Part shown: positions 35,356 through 47,820 of the stretch, in pieces
How the letters are laid out: each line of letters starts with the position of its first letter
Position numbering within the stretch: the stretch's first letter is position 1
NCBI GenBank assembly: GCA_036873135.1
Contig: JAPTYO010000020.1
Span: forward strand, 8,497,203 to 8,561,202
Length of the DNA: 64,000 bases
Source: Clarkia xantiana subsp. parviflora
Lineage: Eukaryota; Streptophyta; Magnoliopsida; Myrtales; Onagraceae
Direction: 5' to 3'
Made by a program: the position numbers and the translations under genes
Notes under the pieces: model-generated
What the model saw: only the letters and a program-made list of their open reading frames with translations
Told to the model about the DNA's origin: nothing
Databases searched by the model: none

Positions 35356-37218
35356 TTCCCCCATCTTTTCCTTCTTCTTCCTTCTTCAATCCGAAGTGCA
35401 ACCCAATCTTAAAAACAAAGCTAAAAAGCTTCACAATCTTCAAAGTAGAGCTAAAAAGCTCCAATCTTCAACAAATGGTCCAAGGCAACAGTTCCAAAGA
35501 ATCAATGACGTTGATAATTGTGACAAATAAGATCAAGGTCCACCGTGGTCTTAGAGGTGAATATCCACTTGTAGCCTTCGTGGTCTCTCAGAGGTGTGAT
35601 AATCCACGTGTAGCAACAATCGGTTGGTCTTCATCATGCTCTCAGCGGAGTGATGACAGCCACCTATGGCCTTGAATCTTCAAAAAGAGTTGGACGGAGG
35701 ATGAAGTTCCAATATCTCAGTCTTACTGCGAAGCTGAGGTTCCTATGTTTCAATCTCCCAAAAGGTGAAGTTCCTATGTCTCAGGTGATGAGGTTCCAAT
35801 GTTTCAACCTTCTACAATATCCAACAAGACGAAGCTCCACACTTCAGTCTTCAAAATACCAAGGTATGACAACCCGGTAATCACAAAACAGCCATTCCAA
35901 TCTTCAAAATATAAGAACTGTCCTCAGAGCAACCATTATCAACATGTTCAACTGCAAATCAGTTGAAACCAACAATCCAAGCAAAACCCAAGCTTGGTAT
36001 CAACAAATCCCATCAAAACGAGCAACACAATGCTCCATTCTTCAACAAATTCAACTGAAAGACAGTTGAAGTCCCAGCAATCCAAGCTATCCAATGCTTG
36101 AATGAATCATATCTCATCAAAACCACAGAATATCCATCCGGCAATAAAAAAAAAACAGCAATTTCAGCACTTTTCATCAATTTTCAGCACTTTTTAGCAA
36201 ATTTCAGCTACTTTCAGCAAAATTCAGCAACAGCAGAAATTTAATAGCAACAACTGAAATTCCAGCAACAATATACAGCTGAAAATGCAACATCTCACAG
36301 CATATCTATCCCGGTAATCCAAATTTCAGCCATTTCGGCCAAAAAACAGCAATTTTCAGCACTTTTCAGCAATTTCCAGCAACTTTAAGCAAAATTCAAC
36401 AACAGCAGAATTTTAACAGCAATATAACAACTGAAAATCGCAGCCAATCACAGCAACCATTCCCGCAACAGCAATAACACATCAACAACAACCCCAATCT
36501 GAAGTTTCAGCAGCAATAGGTGCATATACAGCAGCAGAAACTAATGTAACAGTGACGGCAGAAAATGGGATTGCATCATAATTTTGACAGTAAGATTCGA
36601 AAATCCAAATCACCTCGGAATTTGACATATAATATATCAATGGAATCGTGAGACCGAGACGATTCCGAAAAACTGAATTTCGCGGCCAACGGAAGAGTGG
36701 AAGGTGGCACGTGGTCCCCACGCGCCGGCGGTGTCAACGGCTTGTGGCGGCGCGTCCGGCGGCTTCTGGCGGCGCCGGAAAGAGCAGAATGGTCGCCCGA
36801 GGTCTCTGGGTCTATTGGTGATGTCAATTTTGGAAGAAGATGTCTAAATCGAATGGGTAATTTTCGGGGTTCTTGGACAGAGCTACGGCGCTTGAAAGAA
36901 CAAGATGAAAATTTTCTAGAAAAATTAAAAACGAAATCGGAACACCACGTTCAATGGCTCTGATACCATATAAAATGTTATAATCGAAGAGTGGTGGGAG
37001 AGAATGTAGAGAGCAATCCTTTACTAATATGAAACATTGTAATAGAATTGCTTAGTGATTACATAGAGTGGAGGCTCCTTTATATAGGAGACCTCTAGGA
37101 CTAGTATGCCAAACCCTAGATACAATAGGGACTAATGTGCAAATACTAGAACTAACATAACTTAGCATAATTAGATAGTGACCCCATATGTATGATACCA
37201 TATGTATGATATCCAATA
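35356..37218 (-). repeat. Array unit 12
   Basis: 1,863 bp; LTR 36976-37218. Sister of unit 11. Its LTR still has the TGTTATAATC end, unlike the next five. Confidence 0.9.
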
Positions 37219-39081
37219 TTCCCCCATCTTTTCCTTCTTCTTCCTTCTTCAATCCGAAGTGCAACCCAATCTTAAAAACAAAGCTAAAAAGCTTCACAAT
37301 CTTCAAAGTAGAGCTAAAAAGCTCCAATCTTCAACAAATGGTCCAAGGCAACAGTTCCAAAGAATCAATGACGTTGATAATTGTGACAAATAAGATCAAG
37401 GTCCACCGTGGTCTCAGAGGTGAATATCCACTTGTAGCCTTCGTGGTCTCTCAGAGGTGTGATAATCCACGTGTAGCAACAATCGGTTGGTCTTCATCAT
37501 GCTCTCAGCGGAGTGATGACAGCCACCTATGGCCTTGAATCTTCAAAAAGAGTTGGACGGAGGATGAAGTTCCAATATCTCAGTCTTACTGCGAAGCTGA
37601 GGTTCCTATGTTTCAATCTCCCAAAAGGTGAAGTTCCTATGTCTCAGGTGATGAGGTTCCAATGTTTCAACCTTCTACAATATCCAACAAGACGAAGCTC
37701 CACACTTCAATCTTCAAAATACCAAGGTATGACAACCCGGTAATCACAAAACAGCCATTCCAATCTTCAAAATATAAGAACTGTCCTCAGAGCAACCATT
37801 ATCAACAAGTTCAACTGCAAATCAGTTGAAACCAACAATCCAAGCAAAACCCAAGCTTGGTATCAACAAATCCCATCAAAACGAGCAACACAATGCTCCA
37901 TTCTTCAACAAATTCAACTGAAAGACAGTTGAAGTCCCAGCAATCCAAGCTATCCAATGCTTGAATGAATCATATCTCATCAAAACCACAGAATATCCAT
38001 CCGGCAATAAAAAAAAAACAGCAATTTCAGCACTTTTCAGCAATTTTCAGCACTTTTTAGCAAATTTCAGCAACTTTCAGCAAAATTCAGCAACAGCAGA
38101 ATTTTAACAGCAACAACTGAAATTCCAGCAACAATATATAGCTGAAAATGCAGCATCTCACAACATATCTATCCAGGTAATCCAAATTTCAGCAATTTCG
38201 GCCAAAAAGCAGCAATTTTCATTACTTTTCAGCAATTTCCAGCAACTTTAAGCAAAATTCAACAACAGCAGAATTTTAACAACAATATAACAACTGAAAA
38301 TCGCAGCCAATCACAGCAACCATTCCCGCAATAGCAATAACACATCAACAACAACCCCAATCTGAAGTTTCAGCAGCAATAGGTGCATATACAGCAGCAG
38401 AAACTAATGTAACAGTGACAGCAGAAAATGGGATTGCAGCATAATTTTGACAGTAAGATTCGAAAATCCAAATCACCTCGGAATTTGACGTATAATATAT
38501 CAATGGAATCGTGAGACCGAGATGATTCCGAAAAACTAAATTTCGCGGCCAACGGAAGAGTGGAAAGTGGCACATGGTCCCCACGCGCCGGGGGTGACAA
38601 CGGCTTGTGGCGGCTCGTCCGGCGGCTTCTGGCGGCGCCGGAAAGAGCAGAATGGTTGCCCGAGGTCTCTGGGTCGATTGGTGATGTCAATTTTGGAAGA
38701 AGATGTCTAAATCGAATGGGTAATTTTCAGGGTTCTTGGACAGAGCTACGGCGCTTGAAAGAACAAGATGAAAATTTTCTGGAAAAATTAAAAACGAAAT
38801 CGGAACACCACGTTCAATGGCTCTGATACCATATAAAACGTTATAATCGAAGAGTGGTGGGAGAGAATGTAGAGAGCAATCCTTTACTAATATGAAACAT
38901 TGTAATAGAATTGCTTAGTGATTACATAGAGTGGAGGCTCCTTTATATAGGAGACCTCTAGGACTAGTATGCCAAACCCTAGATACAATAGGGACTAATG
39001 TGCAAATACTAGAACTAACATAACTTAGCATAATTAGATAGTGACCCCATATGTATGATACCATATGTATGATATCCAATA
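37219..39081 (-). repeat. Array unit 13, first of the diverged class
   Basis: 1,863 bp; LTR 38839-39081, with the terminus CGTTATAATC. Units 13-17 share this change, 'aaaactaaatttcg' and 'gtgacaacgg'. Its left part still resembles units 11-12, so the switch from one class to the other lies inside this unit. Confidence 0.88.
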
Positions 39082-40963
39082 TTCCCCCATCTTTTCCTTC
39101 TTCTTCCTTCTTCAATCCGAAGTGCATCCCAATCTTAAAATCAAAGCTAAAAAGCTTCACAATCTTCAAAATAGAGCTAAAAAGCTCCAATCTTCAACAA
39201 ATGGTCCAATGCAACAGTTCCAAAGAATCAATGACTATGATAATTGTGACAAATAAGATCAAGGTTCACCGTGCTCTCAGAGGTGAATATCCACTTGTAG
39301 CCTTCGTGGTCTCTCAGAGGTGTGATAATCCACGTGTAGCAACAATCGGTTGGTCTTCATCATGCTCTCAGCGGAGTGATGACAACCACCTATGGCCTTG
39401 AATCTTCAAAAAGAGTTGGACGGAGGATGAAGTTCCAATGTCTCAGTCTTACTGCGAAGCTGAGGTTCCTATGTTTCAATCTCCCAGAAGGTGAAGTTCC
39501 TATGTCTCAGGTGATGAGGTTCCAATGTTTCAACCTTCTACAATATCCAACAAGACGAAGCTCCACACTCCAGTCTTCAAAATACCAAGGTATGACAACC
39601 CGGTAATCACAAAACAGTCATTCCAATCTTCAAAATATAAGAACTGTCCTCAGAGCAACCATTATCAGCAAGTTCAACTGCAAATCAGTTGAAACCAACA
39701 ATCCAAGCAAAACCCAAGCTTAGTATCAACAAATCCCATCAAAACGAGCAACACAATGCTCCATTCTTCAACAAATTCAACTGAAAGACAGTTGAAATCC
39801 CAGCAATCCAAGCTATCCAATGCTTGAATGAATCATATCTCATCAAAACCATAGAATATCCATCCGGCAATCCAAAAAAAACAGCAATTTCAGCACTTTT
39901 CAAAACTTTTCAGCAATTTTCAGCACTTTTAAGCAAATTTCAGCAACTTTCAGCAAAATTCAGCAACAGCAGAATTTTAACAGCAACAACTGAAATTCCA
40001 GTAACAATATACAGCTGAAAATGCAACATCTCACAGCATATCTATCCCAGTAATCCAAATTCCAGCAATTTCGGCCAAAAAACAGCAATTTTCAGCACTT
40101 TTCAGCAATTTCCAGCAACTTTCAGCAAAATTCAACAACAGCAGAATTTTAACAGCAATATAACAACTGAAAATCGCAGCCAATCACAGCAACATTCCCG
40201 CAATAGCAATAACACATCAACAAGAACCCCAATCTGAAGTTTCAGCAGCAATAGGTGCATATACAGCAGCAGAAACTAATGTAACAGTGACAGTAGAAAA
40301 TGGGATTGCAGCATAATTTTGACAGTAAGATTCGAAAATCCAAATCACCTCGGAATTCAACGTATAATATATCAACGGAATCGTGAGACCGAGACGATTC
40401 CGAAAAACTAAATTTCGAGGCAAACGGAAGAGTGGAAGGTGGCACGTGGTCCCAACGCGCCGGCGGTGACAACGGCTTGTTGCGGCGTGTGGCGGCGCGT
40501 CCGGCGGCTTCTGGCGGCGCCGGAAAGAGCAGAATGGTCGCCGGAGGTCTCTGGGTCGATTGGTGATGTCAATTTTGGAAGAAGATGTCTAAATCGAATG
40601 GGTAATTTTCGGGGTTCTTGGACAGAGCTACGGCGCTTGAAAGAACAAGATGAAAATTTTCTGGAAAAATTAAAAACGAAATCGAAACACCACGTTCAGT
40701 GGCTCTGATACCATATAAAACGTTATAATCGAAGAGTGGTGGGAGAGAATGTAGAGAGCAATCCTTTACTAATACGAAACATTGTAATAGAATTGCTTAG
40801 TGATTACATAGAGTGGAGGCTCCTTTATATAGGAGACCTCTAGGACTAGTATGCCAAACCCTAGATACAATAGGGACTAATGTGCAAATACTAGAACTAA
40901 CATAACTTAGCATAATTAGATAGTGACCCCATATGTATGATACCATATGTATGATATCCAATA
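39082..40963 (-). repeat. Array unit 14, diverged class
   Basis: 1,882 bp, the longest unit without an insertion; LTR 40721-40963. The duplicated 'cggcgtgtggcggcg' text near 40482 adds a few bases. Confidence 0.88.
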
Positions 40964-42819
40964 TTCCCCTATCTTTTCCTTCTTCTTCCTTCTTCAATCC
41001 GAAGTGCATCCCAATCTTAAAAACAAAGCTAAAAAGCTTCACAATCTTCAAAATAGAGCTAAAAAGCTCCAATCTTCAACAAATGGTCCAAGGCAAATGT
41101 TCCATAGAATCAATGACTGTGATAATTGTGACAAATAAGATCAAGGTCCACCGTGCTCTCAAAGGTGAATATCCACTTGTAGCCTTCGTGGTCTCTCAGA
41201 GGTGTGATAATCCACGTGTAGCAACAATCGGTTGGTCTTCATCATGCTCTCAGCGGAGTGATGACAACCACATATGGCCTTGAATCTTCAAAAAGAGTTG
41301 GACGGAGGATGAAGTTCCAATGTCTCAGTCTTACTGAGGTTCCTATGTTTCAATCTCCCAGAAGGTGAAGTTCCTATGTCTCAGGTGATGAGGTTCCAAT
41401 GTTTCAACCTTCTACAATATCCAACAAGACGAAGCTCCACACTTCAGTCTTCAAAATACCAAGGTATGACAACCCGGTAATCACAAAACAGTCATTCCAA
41501 TCTTCAAAATATAAAAACTGTCCTCAGAGCAACCATTATCAGCAAGTTCAACTGCAAATCAGTTGAAACCAACAATCCAAGCAAAACCCAAGCTTGGTAT
41601 CAAAAAATCCCATCAAAACGAGCAACACAATACTCAATTCTTCAACTGAAAGACAGTTGAAATCCCAGCAATCCAAGCTATCCAATGCTTGAATGAATCA
41701 TATCTCATCAAAACCACAGAATATCCGTCCGGCAATCCAAAAAAAACAGCAATTTCAGCACTTTTCAGCAATTTTCAGCATTTTTTAGCAAATTTCAGCA
41801 ACTTTCAGCAAAATTCTGCTGTTGCAGAATTTTAACAGCAACAACTGAAATTCCAGCAACAATATACAGCTGAAAATGCAACATCTCACAGCATATCTAT
41901 CCCGGCAATCCAAATTTCAGCAATTTAGGCCAAAAAACAGCAATTTTCAGCACTTTTCAGCAATTTCCAGCAACTTTCAGCAATATTCAATAACAGCAGA
42001 ATTTTAACAGCAATATAACAACTGAAAATCGCAGCCAATCACAACAACCATTCCCGCAATAGCAATAACTCATCAACAACAACCCCAATCTGAAGTTTCA
42101 GCAGCAATAGGTGCATATACAGCAGCAGAAACTAATGTAACAGTGACAGTAGAAAATGGGATTGCAGCAGAATTTTGACAGTAAGATTCGAAAATCCAAA
42201 TCACCTCGGAATTTGACGTATAATATATCAATGGAATCGTGAGACCGAGGCGATTCCGAAAAACTAAATTTCGCGGCCAACGGAAGAGTGGAAGGTGGCA
42301 CGTGGTCCCCACGCGCCAGAGGTGACAACGGCTTGTGGCGGCGCGTGGCGGCGCGTCCGGCGGCTTCTGGCGGCGCCGGAAAGAGCAGAATGGTCGCCGG
42401 AGGTCTCTGGGTCGATTAGTGATGTCAATTTTGGAAGAAGATGTCTAAATCGAATGGGTAATTTTCGGGGTTCTTGGACAGAGCTACGGCGCTTGAAAGA
42501 ACAAGATGAAAATTTTCTGGAAAAATTAAAAACGAAATCGAAACACCACGTTCAGTGGCTCTGATACCATATAAAACGTTATAATCGAAGAGTGGTGGGA
42601 GAGAATGTAGAGAGCAATCATTTACTAATATGAAACATTGTAATAGAATTGCTTAGTGATTACATAGAGTGGAGGCTCCTTTATATAGGAGACCTCTAGG
42701 ACTAGTATGCCAAACCCTAGATACAATAGGGACTAATGTGCAAATACTAGAACTAACATAACTTAGCATAATTAGATAGTGACCCCATATGTATGATACC
42801 ATATGTATGATATCCAATA
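40964..42819 (-). repeat. Array unit 15, diverged class
   Basis: 1,856 bp; LTR 42577-42819. It has the interrupted polypurine tract shared with unit 16, and several small deletions, for example in 'cttactgaggttcc' near 41330. Confidence 0.88.
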
Positions 42820-44658
42820 TTCCCCTATCTTTTCCTTCTTCTTCCTTCTTCAATCCGAAGTGCATCCCAATCTTAAAAACAAAGCTAAAAAGCTTCACAA
42901 TCTTCAAAATAGAGCTAAAAAGCTCCAATCTTCAACAAATGGTCTAAGGCAAATGTTCCAAAGAATCAATGACTGTGATAATTGTGACAAATAAGATCAA
43001 GGTCCACCGTGCTCTCAGAGGTGAATATCCACTTGTAGCCTTCGTGGTCTCTCAGAGGTGTGATAATCCACGTGTAGCAACAATCGGTTGGTCTTCATCA
43101 TGCTCTCAGCGGAGTGATGACAACCACCTATGGCCTTGAATCTTCAAAAAGAGTTGGACGGAGGATGAAGTTCTAATGTCTCAGTCTTACTGCGAAGCTG
43201 AGTTTCCTATGTTTCGATCTCCCAGAAGGTGAAGTTCCTATGTCTCAGGTGATGAGGTTCCAATGTTTCAACCTTCTACAATATCCAACAAGACGAAGCT
43301 CCACACTTCAGTCTTCAAAATACCAAGGTATGACAACCCGGTAATCACAAAACAGTCATTCCAATCTTCAAAATATAAGAACTGTCCTCAGAGCAACCAT
43401 TATCAGCAAGTTCAACTGCAAATCAGTTGAAACCAACAATCCAAGCAAAACCAAAGCTTGGTATCAACAAATCCCATCAAAACGAGCAACTCAATGCTCC
43501 ATTCTTCAACAAATTCAACTGAAAGACAGTTGAAATCCCAGCAATCCAAGTTATCCAATGCTTGAATGAATCATATCTCATCAAAACCACAGAATATCCG
43601 TCCGGCAATAAAAAAAAAACAGCAATTTCAGCACTTTTCAGCAATTTTCAGGACTTTTTAGCAAATTTCAGCAACTTTCAGCAACAGCAGAATTTTAACA
43701 GCAACAACTGAAATTCCAGCAACAATATACAGCTGAAAATGCAACATCTCACAGCATATCTATCCTGACAATCCAAATTTCAGCAATTTCGGCCAAAAAA
43801 CAGCAATTTTCAGCACTTTTCAGCAATTTCCAGCAACTTTCAGCAAAATTCAATAACAACAATATAACAACTGAAAATCGCAGCCAATCACAACAACCAT
43901 TCCCGCAATAGCAATAACTCATCAACAACAACCCCAATCTGAAGTTTCAGCAGCAATAGGTGCATATACAGCAGCAGAAACTAATGTAACAGTGACAGTA
44001 GAAAATGGGATTGCAGCAGAATTTTGACAGTAAGATTCGAAAATCCAAATCACCTCGGAATTTGACGTATAATATATCAATGGAATCGTGAGACCGAGAC
44101 GATTCCGAAAAACTAAATTTCGCGGCCAACGGAAGAGTGGAAGGTGGCACGTGGTCCCCACGCGCCGGCGGTGACAACGGCTTGTGGCGGCGCGTCCGGC
44201 GGCTTCTGGCGGCGCCGGAAAGAGCAGAATGGTCGCCGGAGGTCTCTGGGTCGATTGGTGATGTCAATTTTGGAAGAAGATGTCTAAATCGAATGGGTAA
44301 TTTTCGGGGTTCTTGGACAGAGCTACGGCGCTTGAAAGAACAAGATGAAAATTTTCTGGAAAAATTAAAAACGAAATCGAAACACCACGTTCAGTGGCTC
44401 TGATACCATATAAAACGTTATAATCGAAGAGTGGTGGGAGAGAATTTAGAGAGCAATCCTTTAATAATATGAAACATTGTAATAGAATTGCTTAGTGATT
44501 ACATAGAGTGGAGGCTCCTTTATATAGGAGACCTCTATGACTAGTATGCCAAACCCTAGATACAATAGGGACTAATGTGCAAATACTAGAACTAACATAA
44601 CTTAGCATAATTAGATAGTGACCCCATATGTATGATACCATATGTATGATATCCAGTA
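42820..44658 (-). repeat. Array unit 16, diverged class
   Basis: 1,839 bp, the shortest full unit; LTR 44416-44658. About 14-20 bp are missing near 43855 within the glutamine-codon-like cag repeats. Confidence 0.88.
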
Positions 44659-46512
44659 TTCCCCCATCTTTTCCTTCTTCTTCCTTCTTCAATCCGAAGT
44701 GCATCCCAATCTTAAAAACAAAGCTAAAAAGCTTCACAATCTTCAAAATAGAGCTAAAAAGCTCCAATCTTCAACAAATGGTCCAAGGCAACAGTTCCAA
44801 AGAATCAATGACTGTGATAATTGTGACAAATAAGATCAAGGTCCACCGTGCTCTCAGAGGTGAATATCCACTTGTAGCCTTCGTGGTCTCTCAGAGGTGT
44901 GATAATCCACGTGTAGCAACAATCGGTTGGTCTTCATCATGCTCTCAGCGGAGTGATGACAACCACCTATGGCCTTGAATCTTCAAAAAAAGTTGGACGG
45001 AGGATGAAGTTCCAATGTCTCAGTCTTACTGCGAAGCTGAGGTTCCTATGTTTCAATCTCCCAGAAGGTGAAGTTCCTATGTCTCAGGTGATGAGGTTCC
45101 AATGTTTCAACCTTCTACAAGACGAAGCTCCACACTTCAGTCTTTAAAATACCAAGGTATGACAACCCGGTAATCACAAAACAGTCATTCCAATCTTCAA
45201 AATATAAGAACTGTCCTCAGAGCAACCATTATCAGCAAGTTCAACTGCAAATCAGTTGAAACCAACAATCCAAGCAAAACCCAAGCTTGGTATCAACAAA
45301 TCCCATCAAAACGAGCAACTCAATGCTCCATTCTTCAACAAATTCAACTGAAAGACAGTTGAAATCCCAGCAATCCAAGCTATCCAATGCTTGAATGAAT
45401 CATATCTCATCAAAACCACAGGATATCCGTCCGGCAATCCAAAAAAAAACAGCAATTTCAGCACTTTTCAGCAATTTTCAGCACTTTTTAGCAAATTTCA
45501 GCAACTTTCAGCAAAATTCAGCAACAGCAGAATTTTAACAGCAACAACTGAAATTCCAGCAACAATATACAGCTGAAAATGCAACATCTCACAGCATATC
45601 TATCCCGGCAATCCAAATTTCAGCAATTTCGGCCAAAAAACAACAATTTTCAACACTTTTCAGCAATTTCCAGCAACTTTCAGCAAAATTCAATAACAGC
45701 AGAATTTTAACAGCAATATAACAACTGAAAATCGCAGCCAATCACAACAACCATTCCCGCAATAGCAATAACTCATCAACAACAACCCCAATCTGAAGTT
45801 TCAGCAGCAATAGATGCATGTACAGCAGCAGAAACTAATGTAACAGTGACAGTAGAAAATGGGATTGCAGCAGAATTTTGACAGTAAGATTCGACAATCT
45901 AAATCACCTCGGAATTTGACGTATAATATATCAATGGAATCGTGAGACCGAGACGATTCCGAAAAACTAAATTTCGCGGCCAACGGAAGAGTGGAAGGTG
46001 GCACGTGGTCCCCACGCGCCGGCGGTGACAACGGCTTGTGGCGGCGCATGGCGGCGCGTCCGGCGGCGCCGGAAAGAGCAGAATGGTCGCCGGAGGTCTC
46101 TGGGTCGATTGGTGATGTCAATTTTGGAAGAAGATGTCTAAATCGAATGGGTAATTTTCGGGGTTCTTGGACAGAGCTACGGCGCTTGAAAGAACAAGAT
46201 GAAAATTTTCTGGAAAAATTAAAAACGAAATCGAAACACCACGTTCAGTGGCTCTGATACCATATAAAACGTTATAATCGAAGATTTGTGGGAGAGAATG
46301 TAGAGAGCAATCATTTACTAATATGAAACATTGTAATAGAATTGCTTAGTGATTACATAGAGTGGAGGCTCCTTTATATAGGAGACCTCTAGGACTAGTA
46401 TGCCAAACCCTAGATACAATAGGGACAAATGTGCAAATACTAGAACTAACATAACTTAGCATAATTAGACAGTGACCCCATATGTATGATACCATATGTA
46501 TGATATCCAATA
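44659..46512 (-). repeat. Array unit 17, right end
   Basis: 1,854 bp; LTR 46270-46512, which is the outer 5' LTR of the whole array. After 'gatatccaata' the sequence leaves the repeat and enters an LTR fragment of another family, so this is a true element edge. Confidence 0.9.
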
Positions 46513-46513
46513 T

Positions 46514-46650
46514 ATACACTGCAATAAATACAGATAACTATCCTAATATTACTCTGAGCATCTTTGGAAGCTTCGCGACTTGCCAAATTTAGACATTTCC
46601 TCATTTAGGTACGCCACACGTCACGCGTGGTCCAAAATTAGGTGTTTACA
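46514..46650 (-). repeat. LTR fragment of the TGTAAACACC family
   Basis: On the minus strand it starts TGTAAACACCTAATTTTGG at 46650 and matches the beginning of 4588-5006 for about 137 bp. It is cut by the array LTR at 46512. Its outer end lies exactly where the copia 5' LTR is truncated, so this family inserted into that LTR first and the array element inserted later. Confidence 0.65.
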
Positions 46651-47101
46651 ACATAGGCCAGCCGAATGTTTATAGTGGGGTAAAGTGGACTTTTGTCCAC
46701 TTTACTCCTCCAATAAATAAGAGATGTTAGGGAAATTTTAGGGTTAATCATAATTCCCTCACAAAAGAGTTTTAGAGAGAAAAACGCTCCTCCCCACACT
46801 ATAGGTCCGGCCGCACCAAGTACCACACCGTAGGTGTGCCAAATTGCTTTCGAGCATACTCTCTAGAGGTCTGTCCCCGTGCCAAGAATCGATCAGAGGT
46901 TTTGCTGTGGAGCTACACCACGTAGGGCTTCTCTAACAAGAATCTCTACGGGTCCCGACCGGAGGATCGCGAACTCCCTCGAGCAAGGATCTAGGACTAC
47001 GGTTACTCTTGGGGTATGTGTAAACTTTCCGCTGCGTAATTGATATTACTAGCACATACCATGTTTAAGTTTCCGTAGTGATTACTCCCCGTAATCTAAC
47101 A
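46651..47101 (+). repeat. 5' LTR of the copia element, truncated
   Basis: It corresponds to 52128-52568; the first ~148 bases of the LTR are missing at the insertion of the TGTAAACACC family. It ends TCTAACA. The PBS region, GGTATCAGAGCC, is at 47104-47115 and lacks the usual leading T. Confidence 0.85.
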
Positions 47102-47115
47102 GCGGTATCAGAGCC

Positions 47116-47789
47116 TGTGTTAGGAGTTCATGATTTTGATAAATTGGTGTTCTTGAAATTTTTAATTTTGGACCGAAAATTTTAAAGTAAAATGATTTAA
47201 ATTTTTTTAATTTTTAAAGGGTTTTATGATGGGTCCGAAATTTTCAAGTTCTTGGTTAATTTGATGTTCACGATCTTCAAGAAAAATGTAATATTTATCA
47301 AAATCAAACATTGGATTGTAGATCTTATTAAAATTCGATCTTACAATTTGACAACTTGTTCCTAATTAGGTGTTTGTGCCGAAAATTCTAGCAATTTTCA
47401 AGGTAAATTTTTTAATTTCTTGGTCACCAAGTAAAGAAATTTCGGCACAAACATATAAAATTATTAAAATAATATTGTTTACCATATTTTAATTTTTAAT
47501 TAAGGTAAACAATATATCTATAATTAAGAACATTATGATAGATTCACATAATATATAGAAATATATATATCACTATCAATATATCCAAATATTTAAATAG
47601 GGTTATAGATATTATTGATAGATTTAGTTACCTAAAAGATTGAGAAAATATATTGTAAATATATTTGTTACCCTATTTAAGATATTGACAATAAATAAAT
47701 AAATATATATATATATTATAGATTGAACCGAATTTTGCATATATATATATTGTTGATTGATTTAATCTTATAGATAGAATAACAATAAT

Positions 47790-47820
<31 letters not shown>

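Larger units (their letters stand above)
13387..46512 (-). repeat. Tandem array of 17 LTR-internal units of a small copia-type element
   Basis: The unit is read on the minus strand. It is an LTR of ~243 bp (TATTGGATATC... to ...TTATAACA), a few bases, the PBS TGGTATCAGAGCC, a non-coding internal region of ~1.6 kb, a polypurine tract (AAGATGGGGGAA), then the next LTR. Neighbouring units share LTRs, giving (LTR-internal)n. Units are 1,839-1,882 bp, except two of 2,678 bp that carry a foldback insertion. No gag or pol is present. The longest conserved minus-strand frame is 83 codons (MTSPIDPDTSG...), not recognised and lengthened to 106 codons in some right-hand units. The left end is cut inside an internal region; the right end is a full LTR. 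Likely origin: unequal recombination between LTRs, or integration of a concatemer of one-LTR circles. Confidence 0.92.

Noticed and set aside
13387..46512. CRISPR array or classical satellite
   Set aside because: Units are ~1.86 kb with LTR, PBS and polypurine tract. There are no short repeats with unique spacers, and the unit is a retroelement segment, not a simple satellite monomer.
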